64,000 bases of DNA from Opitutia bacterium UBA7876 (GTDB lineage Bacteria > Verrucomicrobiota > Verrucomicrobiia > Opitutales > Seribacteraceae): contig DLRY01000058.1 of the NCBI GenBank assembly GCA_002500665.1, forward strand, positions 1 through 64,000. The letters are read 5' to 3'. A program made the position numbers and the translations under genes. The stretch's first letter is position 1. Every line of letters starts with the position of its first letter. The notes below the pieces were generated by a model. It ran no database searches and was not told the origin of the DNA. It saw only the letters and a list, made by a program, of their open reading frames with translations. Shown here piece after piece: positions 34,160 to 43,230 of the stretch.

Positions 34160-35338
34160 AGGCAGGCAGCGCCTCAAGCTTAGAAGGGCCATGGCGGTGC
34201 CGTATTGCTGGTGATAGTCGTAAAAGGGGAAATCCCACCAGGATCCGTCCTTTTCCTGCAGGGGTACGAGAATCGCCGCGAGGCCCCGTTTGTAGACGGG
34301 CTGGTCCTTGGCCTTTAGAGTCTCGATGCAGAAGGAAGCGTAAAGGTGACCGTAGTAGAAAAAGTAGCCCGCAACCGCAGCCCACGACTCATGAGGTATC
34401 GGACGTTTGCGTCCCATGTCCAGCCAGCCATTTCGCTTGATCAGGCGGTCGAGGCAGATCTTGTGTACTTGATCGGTCACGGTTTCGTCCCCCCACAGTT
34501 GAAGAGCGACGTTACAGGCATGTGACCGTCCCAAGCTGCCGGCTGGTCTGTTGATGCCGCGTCGCGGCTTGTATTTCAAGTACTCTCCATAGAGGTAACT
34601 GTGATCGGGCAACCTTTGGCGCTGGATGGCGGCAATCGCCCGATCGGACAGTTTCTTTGGAATTTCAATGCCCCGCTCCTGGGCTTCCTTCAAGGCGACC
34701 AGTCCGGTTGCATTGACGAAAGAAATGGAGGATCCGGATGGCTGCTTGGTCTGGAGGTTGAAATCGTAGTAACCCCATCCGCCGTCCACCGATTCGTATT
34801 TTTGAAGCATTTTGACCTGCTGGATCATGACCTCCTCGATTTTTTGCTTCTTTTCGGATTCTCTTGCCTTACTGTGCATTCTCGAGAGGGCCTGCAGCCC
34901 GTAGCAATGGGCCCAGACGTTGTAAACGGCCATTGGGGTTGCCCGGCGCAGGTTGGGCAGATTCTCAAGCAGGTGATCCTGGGCTCTGCCAATGGTTTCG
35001 ATGTATTCTTCGTCGTCCCCCTTGTTCTCGATCAAGGCGCAAATCGACAAGGCCGTCACGGCGAGACGGAAAGCCCTGTGGGAGCCCGGGACGGGGGCGA
35101 AAATATTGAGCCCCTTGGTCTGGCGGGCCGAACCCCACGAGCCGTCCTTATTCTGGATTTTACGAAGGAACTCACATCCCCGGTCGATGGATTTTGAGAT
35201 TTGGGCCTCGGACGGTGCAACAACAGGGAGAGAGGCGTTTTCATCCTTTCCGCCGAGGAAAGGCAGGCAGGTGAGGGACATGGCAACCAGGCAAGCGGAA
35301 GGCGGCCTGCGGAAAAATCTCTTCCGGAAAGGGATCAA
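34142..35338 (-). CDS. Alpha/alpha-toroid (squalene-cyclase/prenyltransferase-like) protein, exported
   Basis: The 398-residue protein has a signal-like start (about 1-28) followed by repeated 'Q-N-K-D-G-S-W-G', 'D-G-G-W-G-Y-Y' and 'E-K-D-G-S-W-W-D-F' motifs. These QW-like turns are seen in squalene-hopene cyclase and prenyltransferase toroids. I see no DxDD protonation motif, so it is probably not a cyclase. Related secreted toroids are common in Planctomycetes and Verrucomicrobia, with unknown function. Its start overlaps the HlyD-like gene's stop by four bases (ATGA), implying joint translation and a shared job. Its 3' end overlaps acyP by 18 bp. Confidence 0.8.
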   Translation of the reverse strand: MIPFRKRFFRRPPSACLVAMSLTCLPFLGGKDENASLPVVAPSEAQISKSIDRGCEFLRKIQNKDGSWGSARQTKGLNIFAPVPGSHRAFRLAVTALSICALIENKGDDEEYIETIGRAQDHLLENLPNLRRATPMAVYNVWAHCYGLQALSRMHSKARESEKKQKIEEVMIQQVKMLQKYESVDGGWGYYDFNLQTKQPSGSSISFVNATGLVALKEAQERGIEIPKKLSDRAIAAIQRQRLPDHSYLYGEYLKYKPRRGINRPAGSLGRSHACNVALQLWGDETVTDQVHKICLDRLIKRNGWLDMGRKRPIPHESWAAVAGYFFYYGHLYASFCIETLKAKDQPVYKRGLAAILVPLQEKDGSWWDFPFYDYHQQYGTAMALLSLRRCLPSKAAD

Positions 35339-36852
35339 GACTTCGGTTTCTCAGTCAGGACTTTGACCCCGGGGCGGATGCCCTTGAGGATTTCCACCCT
35401 TTCACCCGATCTTTTTCCAACCTCGACGGTCTTCTTTCTGGGCTTGTCCTTGCCTGGAAGGTAGACGAATTTCGAATCGGGATCGGCATCCTCGCTGAAT
35501 ACGGCCGAGGAGGGAAGGGTGAGGGCGTCGGGGTTTTCGTAGGTCACGACCTTGAGGGTACAGGCCGTTCCCGGAAGGGGGAGTTTTTCTCCCTCCGGTA
35601 TCGCTACTTCCACGGTCAAATCGTAGATGCCGGGGTTGATGGGAATTTCCCCTATCTTGGTCAGGCAGGCTTCCAGCTTGTCCTTGGGTTTGGCGGAGCG
35701 CAGGACCTTGCCCTTCATTCCGACGTGAACCTCGTGGAGGTATTTCTCGGAGAGGGAGATCCGTACCTGGGTACTCTTGTGCGGCAGGATGGTCAGGAAT
35801 TCCTCGTGGGACTTGATGATTCCGGATTTCCTGAGCTTTGGCTCGAGGATGGTAGTCCCGGACCATTTTCCCTTCTTGAAGGTGCCCCAATAGAGAATGC
35901 CTGCAGCGGGAGCGACGGGCTTGAGTTGTCTCATGTCGAACTCAAGCTCCTTCTTGATTCGGAGGAGCTTGGTCTTTTCCTCATTCAGCTTATCCATCTC
36001 GAGCCTTTTCTTCTTCAGCTCAAGGGGCATGATCTTACGGAGCGTCGACATGGAGAGTTTCTTGCGGTTGAAGGAATCTTCCACCGCGACTACCTCACGG
36101 GGAACGAGAATCTGGTGAAAACGTTCGTTCCTGTTGATCGCTCCCTCGAGCATGAATTTCGCCCGGTTTACCTGGTTTTGTGTTCTCTGAAGGATAATTT
36201 CCTCGGTTTCCTCGGTGAGGTCGTCCGCCTCGTACATTTTCTTTAGCTGATTGAGTTCCTCGGTGGCGTAGGCCAAGCTGTCCCGATATGACTTCAGGGT
36301 CATGTCGGCAGCCTTCTTGTCGAAGGGCAGTTCGATCTCCTTGAAGCGTTCGAAATCCTGTTTGACGTATCCTTCCACCCGTTCCAGTTCCTCCTTCTCC
36401 ATTGGAGCGAGAGCCTCGTCGAGTTTGAGCTCGGACGAGAGGACCTGCCTGTCCAGTTCCACCATCGAGAGATCGAAGTTCACTAGGTCCATTCGACGGG
36501 ATATCTTTTCCTGTTCCAGGCCCAGCAGGAGGTCGCCCTTCTTAACTTTTCTGCCTTGAATCGGGGGCGTGGTAACTTTGATTTCGGGCCAGTTCTTGGT
36601 ATCGATGGAGATGGGCACGGCATCAGGGTCCTCGAAGAAACCCTTCAGAGAAAGCTCGATGCGTATATGCTTCTTTTCAGGAGTCGTGGTCTTGGGTCTC
36701 TCCTTTTCATCCTTCTTGGGTTCCTCCTTCTTGGAGGTTGCGTTGCCTTCCTTGTCGTCGCAGAGGAAGAGCTCAGGAGAATTCGCGTGGGTCCTAGGCC
36801 CGACCGTCGACGAGATCAGAAGGGCGGTAAGTAAGAGAATGTCCTTTTTCAT
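35335..36852 (-). CDS. HlyD-like membrane-fusion protein, solitary
   Basis: The 505-residue product has a signal peptide (about 1-23), a Lys/Glu/Pro/Thr-rich linker, a beta-barrel/lipoyl half, a long coiled coil (about 125-320), the second lipoyl half and a C-terminal barrel with 'V-R-I-S-L-S-E-K-Y' and 'L-P-S-S-A-V-F'. This is the plan of HlyD/EmrA/AcrA adaptors that bridge pump and outer membrane. No RND, ABC or MFS pump gene is adjacent, so its partner is unknown. Instead it is followed, with a four-base overlap, by the toroid protein. Confidence 0.8.
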   Translation of the reverse strand: MKKDILLLTALLISSTVGPRTHANSPELFLCDDKEGNATSKKEEPKKDEKERPKTTTPEKKHIRIELSLKGFFEDPDAVPISIDTKNWPEIKVTTPPIQGRKVKKGDLLLGLEQEKISRRMDLVNFDLSMVELDRQVLSSELKLDEALAPMEKEELERVEGYVKQDFERFKEIELPFDKKAADMTLKSYRDSLAYATEELNQLKKMYEADDLTEETEEIILQRTQNQVNRAKFMLEGAINRNERFHQILVPREVVAVEDSFNRKKLSMSTLRKIMPLELKKKRLEMDKLNEEKTKLLRIKKELEFDMRQLKPVAPAAGILYWGTFKKGKWSGTTILEPKLRKSGIIKSHEEFLTILPHKSTQVRISLSEKYLHEVHVGMKGKVLRSAKPKDKLEACLTKIGEIPINPGIYDLTVEVAIPEGEKLPLPGTACTLKVVTYENPDALTLPSSAVFSEDADPDSKFVYLPGKDKPRKKTVEVGKRSGERVEILKGIRPGVKVLTEKPKS

Positions 36853-36913
36853 GGGATATCCAAGTCCATCTTCCTTTGAGATTTGGGCAAGGATAAAAGC
36901 GCGTCTGGAAGGG

Positions 36914-38179
36914 TTACGCTGGAGGCGGGGACGGTTTAGAGAGGCTCGAGTCGGTCGGGAGTTGGAAGGCCCGCAGACCGAAGGTCCCGAGCGAGGCGAG
37001 AAGGTGATCGAAGAGATCCCCCTGTATGCTCTCGTAGTGGACCCACCTGACGTCCTTGACGAAGACGTAGATTTCGATGGGCACCCCTCTCTCGGTCGGC
37101 GCGAGTTGCCTGACTAGAAAGGTCATTTCCTCCTGATGAATCTGGGAGTTGGATCTTAGGTAGGCGTGACAATAGGCTCGGAAGGTGCCGACGTTGGTCA
37201 GGTTGCGCTGGTTGAGGGATAACGCGTCCCCCTTTCCCTCTTCTCCGATCTCCTCGATCTTTCCCTCGAGGTAGTCTCGAATGAGATCGATCTTCATCAA
37301 CTTGTTCAAGGTAGCCTTGTCGAGGAAGCGAATGGTTGAAATATCTATGAAAATGCTCCTCTTGATTCTTCGTCCGCCCGATTCGCTCATGCCTCGCCAG
37401 TTCTTGAAGGCGTCGGAGACCAAGGCATGGGATGGAATGGAGGTAATAGTCTTGTCCCAGTTCTGGACCTTCACGGTGGTCAGGGAAACTTCGATGACGT
37501 CTCCGTCAGCCCCGTACTTGGGCATTTCGATCCAGTCGCCGAGGCGTACCATCTTATTGAGGGAAAGCTGTATGCCCGCAACCAGCCCGAGGATTGAATC
37601 CTTGAATACGAGAAGAAGGATTGCGGTCAAGGCTCCCAGTCCGGAGAAGAAATAGAGGGGGGACTTGTCCAGTAGAATGGAAAGGATGAAAATGAGGCCG
37701 GAGGCATTGATGACGATCTTGGCCGCTTGGCAAATGCCCTTGAGGGCCAGCTTTTCCGAGAGCTCGCTGTGCTGGTAGAGCTTGAGGCCTGTGTTGATCA
37801 CGGCATCGATGACCCAGAGTCCGATAAGGACGAGGTAGAGGTTGACCATTTTCTCGATCAGGGATCCAAGGGTGGGGGAGTCGGTGAATGCTACCGAGCT
37901 AAGGGCGCTTATGACGAAGGCCGGAGCGAGGTGGGCAAGCCTGTGGTAAAACCTTTCCTCGAGGAGGTACTTGCCGATTTTGGTCTTGGTTTTTTCCGTT
38001 AGGGAACGGGTGAAGCGGAGTACGAAGCGCTTGACCAGAAAGTTCGAGATCCATGCCGCGAGCAGGATCACCAAGAACACTAGGACGGAATAGATCATGT
38101 AAAGGCTCTCCACGCTCAAGTGGAGGTACTCGGGCACCTGCTCGATGAAGCGCTCTCTGAATTCTTGAAAGGGGTTCAT
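36914..38179 (-). CDS. ybdG: YbdG-type MscS-family mechanosensitive channel
   Basis: The 421-residue protein has about five membrane helices in the first 190 residues, the pore-lining segment with 'F-F-S-G-L-G-A-L-T-A-I-L', and a cytoplasmic 'S-L-N-K-M-V-R-L-G-D-W-I-E' beta domain. 'F-K-N-W-R-G-M-S-E-S-G-G' and 'R-R-I-K-R-S-I' are characteristic of YbdG (MscM-like) rather than MscS. These channels relieve osmotic pressure. The gene is separate from its neighbours (61 bp from the HlyD-like gene). Confidence 0.88.
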   Translation of the reverse strand: MNPFQEFRERFIEQVPEYLHLSVESLYMIYSVLVFLVILLAAWISNFLVKRFVLRFTRSLTEKTKTKIGKYLLEERFYHRLAHLAPAFVISALSSVAFTDSPTLGSLIEKMVNLYLVLIGLWVIDAVINTGLKLYQHSELSEKLALKGICQAAKIVINASGLIFILSILLDKSPLYFFSGLGALTAILLLVFKDSILGLVAGIQLSLNKMVRLGDWIEMPKYGADGDVIEVSLTTVKVQNWDKTITSIPSHALVSDAFKNWRGMSESGGRRIKRSIFIDISTIRFLDKATLNKLMKIDLIRDYLEGKIEEIGEEGKGDALSLNQRNLTNVGTFRAYCHAYLRSNSQIHQEEMTFLVRQLAPTERGVPIEIYVFVKDVRWVHYESIQGDLFDHLLASLGTFGLRAFQLPTDSSLSKPSPPPA

Positions 38180-38190
38180 GCCTCTAAACG

Positions 38191-38212
38191 AAAAAAGACC
38201 CCCGTGGGGGTC
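38191..38212 (-). terminator. Rho-independent terminator of the coiled-coil gene
   Basis: On the minus strand GACCCCC and GGGGGTC form a compact hairpin (38212-38197) followed by six T. It lies 33 bp after the stop of the gene at 38246-39028 and 11 bp upstream of the ybdG start. Confidence 0.85.
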
Positions 38213-38245
38213 ACGATCAGAAATGGGATAAGGTGTTAGGAAAAG

Positions 38246-39028
38246 TTATTTGAGCTGGTCGACTTCAAGCGGGAAGCTGATCTTGTTGCCATTGCGGGCA
38301 ATCATTCGCAGGACCGCTTGCATTCCCTTGTTGAGAAGGTATTCGGGCTCCAGGCCGAGGGACTTGGCACACTCTTCGAGGCTGGCTGCCGTGACGTCCG
38401 AGCAGAGCTCCAGCCTATTTTCTTCGGGCAACTGGGATGGAGGGGCTTCCTCGGTTGCGACGCTAGCGACGGAGAGTTCCTCCTCTTGATCGGTTTCGAT
38501 TCTATTGGATGGGGACTTCATAAGCACTGGGGTGGGGGATGACTCCACGGAAGCGTGAAGCTGTGGATCGGTATCGGAGAGGGGTGAGGATTCGCCCTCT
38601 GAAAGAGGCGATGAGGCTTCAATAGCCAAGTCCGGCAACTCATCTTCCGAGGAGGGTTCCTCAAAGTCGGTTTCGGAGTACTGGCCGCCATTCAGTTTCC
38701 TTCCGAGTTCCTCGAGGTATTCCTCCTGCTCAAGGGCCTCCAGGCGTTCCTGGGCAAGTCCCAGTTTCTCGTCCACGGTCGAAATGGTTTCCTCGAGCGA
38801 GTCGACTTCGTCTTCCACCAGTTCGGAGGAGACGCTAAGACCTTCCTGGAGGGAAGAGATTCTTTTCTCCAGGGCTTCCTTCTGGGCATGAACCTCATCG
38901 ATCAAGGCGCTCGTTTCATCCCGCTTGCGGGCAACCTTGAGCTTTCCCTCTAGTTCTTCCCTTTGCTTGGACAACTCGCCAATCGCCCATTTAAGTGAAG
39001 AAGCCTTGCCATCTGATTTGCTATCCAT
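38246..39028 (-). CDS. Coiled-coil protein with acidic Ser/Pro linker, unknown function
   Basis: I do not recognise this 260-residue protein. Residues about 15-115 are a heptad-rich coiled coil of Glu, Lys and Leu. A Ser/Pro/Glu linker follows (about 120-205) and a compact C-terminal segment with 'L-E-E-C-A-K-S-L-G-L-E-P' and 'V-L-R-M-I-A-R-N-G-N'. No signal or membrane segment is present. It has its own terminator (38191-38212), and a TAAAGAG site precedes the ATG. Confidence 0.7.
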   Translation of the reverse strand: MDSKSDGKASSLKWAIGELSKQREELEGKLKVARKRDETSALIDEVHAQKEALEKRISSLQEGLSVSSELVEDEVDSLEETISTVDEKLGLAQERLEALEQEEYLEELGRKLNGGQYSETDFEEPSSEDELPDLAIEASSPLSEGESSPLSDTDPQLHASVESSPTPVLMKSPSNRIETDQEEELSVASVATEEAPPSQLPEENRLELCSDVTAASLEECAKSLGLEPEYLLNKGMQAVLRMIARNGNKISFPLEVDQLK

Positions 39029-39099
39029 CTCTTTACGAGGAGTTTTCTAAGAGTAGAAACCGTTCATGCGCAATCATTTTTGACGGATAAAGGTAGTTT

Positions 39100-40116
39100 T
39101 TAGGCACCATGGGTCGCTTCAATTGCCTTGATTCTATCCAGGATTCTTTGGCTGGCCTGTGGCGAACCATAGCGTTCGCAGAGGAATTTCCTGGCCGAAG
39201 CGGTCATGGACTGTCTTTCTTCGGGGCGGAGCGCGAGAAAGCCCAAAAGGGCTTCCTTGATCTGATCGGGTGGGGAAAAGGCGCACTTTTGGCCAGCTGC
39301 GAAAAATTTCGGGTCACTCGAGAAAGGCTGTAGAATCTCTTCGTGGGCCATTCGTACGAAGCAACCCTCGCCAAGTAGGGACTCGTGGCCACCCCAGAAA
39401 TTAGTGCAGACAGGCAGTCCCGACATGATGGCCTCGGCAACGGGAAGCCCAAGGCCCTCGCCCAAGCTGGCGCTTACGAAGCAATCGTGGCGTCGATATT
39501 CCGACAATAGTTTTTCACGCGACCATTTTTCTTTGATTAAAATAATATCATCTCGAGGGCTTTCCCATTCGCATGAAGGGGATGTCTTGATCGTAAGTAA
39601 TGCCTCGCCTCCTTGGGGAAAGGCCTTCATGAATCCATGGATTAGTAGATGATGTCCCTTTCTGAAATGCGGTTCGCCAACAAAATAAAACTTTGGTTTA
39701 AGTGAGAGGTTCCAGTTCTTCTTTTTAGGAATATTTTCAGAATCCAAGGCAGGAGGAAGTTTGAAAACAGGTACATTTAACCCTCCTCTTTTAAGCACTT
39801 CCAAAACATGATCGGTTGTTGTCCAAATTTCATCAAACTTATTCAATGATTTAATCCAATTTTTTGGATATTCACTCCACTCATGAGCGGGTAGCGCGAT
39901 ATTGTAGCTTCTATCTAACGTAACAAATGAATCTCCGAGAGTATTGTGGAAAACAACACCTCCCAATACCCTTTCAGAAAGAATATTTCTTTCTTTGATA
40001 TTTCTGGGTGTTGGGAGATGCTCCACCTGTCCAAACTCTTGCAATGTTGTTTGGAAAAGTTTGCCGACAATTTCGTAACTTCCTCGATGAAAATCTGTCA
40101 GAATTAGCAAATCCAA
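39100..40116 (-). CDS. GT4-type glycosyltransferase
   Basis: The 338-residue protein has a GT-B fold signature: 'F-Y-F-V-G-E-P-H-F-R-K-G' as the loop after the first C-domain strand, and 'S-A-S-L-G-E-G-L-G-L-P-V-A-E-A-I-M-S-G-L-P' with Glu residues of the GT4 E-x7-E motif. It is the last gene of the minus-strand glycan operon. The start is TTG 40116. The gene sits near the boundary where base composition shifts from GC-rich to AT-rich. Confidence 0.85.
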   Translation of the reverse strand: MDLLILTDFHRGSYEIVGKLFQTTLQEFGQVEHLPTPRNIKERNILSERVLGGVVFHNTLGDSFVTLDRSYNIALPAHEWSEYPKNWIKSLNKFDEIWTTTDHVLEVLKRGGLNVPVFKLPPALDSENIPKKKNWNLSLKPKFYFVGEPHFRKGHHLLIHGFMKAFPQGGEALLTIKTSPSCEWESPRDDIILIKEKWSREKLLSEYRRHDCFVSASLGEGLGLPVAEAIMSGLPVCTNFWGGHESLLGEGCFVRMAHEEILQPFSSDPKFFAAGQKCAFSPPDQIKEALLGFLALRPEERQSMTASARKFLCERYGSPQASQRILDRIKAIEATHGA

Positions 40117-40165
40117 TGAACTTTAGTTTTTATTTGAGACTTAGGCTTGGTAAAGAACCATATGC

Positions 40166-41422
40166 TTATGGCAGGCGAGTTAGTTCCTTTGCCCAAAAAG
40201 ATATCCTGTTTGAAGATGGTCGCAATTCGTCCAATTTTGCGGCCATTTCCTGTTCAAAGGATTTGGACGATAATACAAAAAGATCGATATGGGAATCTTC
40301 AAGGCAATCGATTTGTTTCAATTGCAAGCCTTGGAATTCGGTTCTTGCATCCGTTTGCGATACAACAATTCCACTGATTTTTGGCATTTTGAGACGGTTC
40401 CAAATTTCCAAAAAAAACAAAGTCTGGGTGCCTGCTCCAAAAATCATTATCTTGGGCTTCGGCAAATCCATTAAGAAACTAAGTTCATTATCTAGTTCCT
40501 CAAGTCGCCTGATCACGACACCTAAAATACCGGAATCCATATTTTTTTGTTCTGGAGCGATATTATCATTATGTCGATTGATCAGCATAGAAGATTTCTT
40601 TGGCAAGGAGTAAGACTCTTCCTCAAAGAGCGATTTTAGAGGATCTCCAAAAATGCCAAAAGCACCACTCTCCTTAAACCTGTGTCGTAAAGACTTTTTA
40701 TAGTTCATTACTTCCTCGACCAAGTATTTCAAAACTGCTCGTTGTTTCTTTCGGTTCAAGAGGTTGGAATTCCCGTAAGAGTTAGAACTTAATCTGAAGC
40801 CAGTAATTGGATGAGGAACAAAGATTAGTCCGTCCCGCATTGCAATAGTCGTGAGACAAAGCCAATCAGCATGCCATCTTGCCTGATCTTTGAATCCTCC
40901 AACGGAGAGCACCGCATTTCTTTTAGTTATGCAGGCACTGGTTGGAATATTAAAGTCCGACTGCCAACAATCCAAGAGCTTATCGGGACAAAAGAAAGTT
41001 GTCTCCTTCGCAAGAGCCAAGGTTTCGCGCGTGCCTGCAGCGAGGTTGTTTTTAAAGAAGATTGTTTCTCCGCAAGCAATCGAGGCACGGGGGTATTGCT
41101 GGAAAGCAGTATGGGCATTTGAAATTGCATTTTGAATAAAAACATCGTCCGCTGCCCGGTAAATAATCAAGTCGCTTTGGGCTTCTCTAGTTCCTAAATT
41201 CATACAATAGTTTACACCGCGATTTTTCTGATTTCTAATGAGCCGAATGATAGGAATATCTTTACTTAACGAACTGATGATCTCCACACTGTTATCAGTA
41301 GAAGCATCGTCGATTACTAGAATCTCATCCGGGAGTACCGATTGAGATAATATAGACTCGATGGTTTCAGTAATTGAAACACCATGATTGAAGTTGGGGA
41401 TTATAACGCCGATAGTGGGCAT
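40166..41422 (-). CDS. GT2 glycosyltransferase with C-terminal Rossmann-like domain
   Basis: The first 230 residues have the GT-A family 2 pattern: 'V-I-I-P-N-F-N-H', 'I-D-D-A-S-T-D-N-S', 'N-R-G-V-N', and the DxD-like 'Y-R-A-A-D-D-V'. The C-terminal third holds 'M-I-F-G-A-G-T-Q-T-L-F' followed by a strand-rich region, a Rossmann-type fold often found in polysaccharide enzymes that bind a sugar or nucleotide. ATG 41422 begins the family core; an upstream in-frame ATG at 41464 is possible. The gap to the next gene (41423-41626) holds only a CTCGCGAG palindrome and no ORF. Confidence 0.85.
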   Translation of the reverse strand: MPTIGVIIPNFNHGVSITETIESILSQSVLPDEILVIDDASTDNSVEIISSLSKDIPIIRLIRNQKNRGVNYCMNLGTREAQSDLIIYRAADDVFIQNAISNAHTAFQQYPRASIACGETIFFKNNLAAGTRETLALAKETTFFCPDKLLDCWQSDFNIPTSACITKRNAVLSVGGFKDQARWHADWLCLTTIAMRDGLIFVPHPITGFRLSSNSYGNSNLLNRKKQRAVLKYLVEEVMNYKKSLRHRFKESGAFGIFGDPLKSLFEEESYSLPKKSSMLINRHNDNIAPEQKNMDSGILGVVIRRLEELDNELSFLMDLPKPKIMIFGAGTQTLFFLEIWNRLKMPKISGIVVSQTDARTEFQGLQLKQIDCLEDSHIDLFVLSSKSFEQEMAAKLDELRPSSNRISFWAKELTRLP

Positions 41423-41626
41423 TTTCGTAAGGATTTCTTTAAAATGGACTGTTCCTTTATCCAAAATGTGCTCTTGAGAACGATTTCCTTTGACGGGAAA
41501 TGGCTTTCACCGCGTCCCATGTATTAAGAAGGCGTCTACACGGCTGTTAATCGACCGCCCCGCTGCCCATAGCCAAGATTCATTCACCTCGCGAGAGGCA
41601 AGTTATGCGTTGCTGCTCCATCCGGT

Positions 41627-43159
41627 TTATTTTTCGAACTCATTTTCGAAGCGTTGTTTGATGGATTTGTTGATTTCCTCGATTGCGGGATCTGCTGGAA
41701 AGCGTTCCGCATGCCTTTGAAGTGCTCGAGACGCATCCATATAATTTTCTGTCAGAAATAAGCATCTGGCCCTCACTATCTCTAGCCCAAGAAAGCCAGA
41801 TTCGGTTTCTGGATTCAGAGTCAAGAACCTGTCGATGTTTTCCAAAAGTAAGGAGGCATTGATTTGTTCAACTAGAGTTTGGTGTTCATCCGAGATGAAT
41901 TTCCTCTCTACCTTGATTGATTCCGCCTTGGCCTGCGCGTATTCTCGAAACTCATACAAGACCTTTGAGCAGTAATGATGAAAGGTAGATAAGTCGCTTT
42001 CCGATAAAAGGCCTCGAAGGAGTTCAATGTTCAGATACTTTCTCGCTTGGTGGTACTGTCCATTCTCGAGAAGGGAGTGAATTTCAGAAAGAGTTTTTGG
42101 TTTTTTGAGTTTTTGATCCAAAGCCCGTGTATGCTTGGGATTAGCCTTAGTTATTTTTTCTTTGGGCATGACTTTGCTTTTCTTTAGGTTTGAGGAAAAG
42201 TGCAACCAAGTGTCGGTAAGCCTAACCAATAATTCTTTTGACTCTGTCTCGTATATTAATTTCTGAAAGCCCTGTGCAAAAGGCAGTTTTTGACTGCCGA
42301 ATGGTATACAGTATGGTCCCGTCGCGCTTTTCGTTATTTTTGTTATGATATAAGGCGTTTTGGAAAAGTTTGCCATGGCTGCAAATCCACTGGAGCTCCC
42401 CATAAAGAAATCCGATTCTTCTACCCATGCCAGTTCATGTGCAAGGTCTTGATTGTTGAGTCGCGGAACAAAGCAATTTTCCAGAGAAAGAAGTTCACTT
42501 GGTTTCTCTTCTAGTTTTCCAAGCAAGACGAAGCAAAGATTAGGGTATACGGTAACGCAATATCTCAAAAACTGCATCCATTCCCCTATGTCCGAGTCTC
42601 TTTCAAGCCATGCATCGTCTGTGTTTTTGTCCTGTGCCCTAAGCCTAAAGTTAAGTGCAACGAAAATCCTGTCTCCCAGCTTTTTCTTTTTTGTTTTAAC
42701 TTGTTTCAGTATTGGTGAGGGTGATAGGAGAAAAGGTATCTCATGATGCTTTTTATGGTATTCGTTGATGTCATTGTGGAGAGTTATTTCCGAATGATGG
42801 TAACGACTGAGAGATAATGGAGAGGTCCTTTTTTCATATGCTTGAAGGTAACTTAGGAAATAAGCCTGAACCAGAGCGTCCTGTTCTTTAGCGAACCGTG
42901 ACCGAATAGCTTGCATAAAGGAATCTCGATTCCTGAAAAACTTGCAACTTTTTGCCAATGGATGAAAATCAAATACTTTTCTCAAATCCTTTAGGAAACC
43001 TTGGTAATTGTTTTTATTGATATAGGTGTTTTGAAACAGACATGCGGGGTCGTCTACATCAGCACAAACAAAAATATCAACCCCCTCACATTTGCAATAT
43101 TTGGCCTTGATCGAAGTCTTTACACACCAAGTTATCAAATCTCCGAGTGCGTAGGGCAT
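41627..43159 (-). CDS. Glycan-cluster protein with GT-B-like N-terminal part and helical-repeat tail
   Basis: I do not recognise a named family. The first 330 residues contain 'F-V-A-L-N-F-R-L-R', 'L-C-F-V-L-L-G-K-L' and 'F-F-M-G-S-S-S-G-F-A-A-M-A', a pattern like the second domain of GT-B enzymes and related sugar-binding proteins. Residues about 355-510 form several helix pairs with spacing like TPR. The product is 510 residues from ATG 43159. No membrane segment is seen. Context puts it in the glycan operon. Confidence 0.6.
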   Translation of the reverse strand: MPYALGDLITWCVKTSIKAKYCKCEGVDIFVCADVDDPACLFQNTYINKNNYQGFLKDLRKVFDFHPLAKSCKFFRNRDSFMQAIRSRFAKEQDALVQAYFLSYLQAYEKRTSPLSLSRYHHSEITLHNDINEYHKKHHEIPFLLSPSPILKQVKTKKKKLGDRIFVALNFRLRAQDKNTDDAWLERDSDIGEWMQFLRYCVTVYPNLCFVLLGKLEEKPSELLSLENCFVPRLNNQDLAHELAWVEESDFFMGSSSGFAAMANFSKTPYIITKITKSATGPYCIPFGSQKLPFAQGFQKLIYETESKELLVRLTDTWLHFSSNLKKSKVMPKEKITKANPKHTRALDQKLKKPKTLSEIHSLLENGQYHQARKYLNIELLRGLLSESDLSTFHHYCSKVLYEFREYAQAKAESIKVERKFISDEHQTLVEQINASLLLENIDRFLTLNPETESGFLGLEIVRARCLFLTENYMDASRALQRHAERFPADPAIEEINKSIKQRFENEFEK

Positions 43160-43230
43160 AATCGAAAAATCGTAAATCGCTGGAAAACTTGAATTAATAG
43201 AGGTATTGGTTTTTACAAAGGGAATTTTAT

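Noticed and set aside
34142..35338. Functional squalene-hopene cyclase
   Set aside because: Protein is short, exported, and lacks the DxDD acid motif; only toroid repeats remain.
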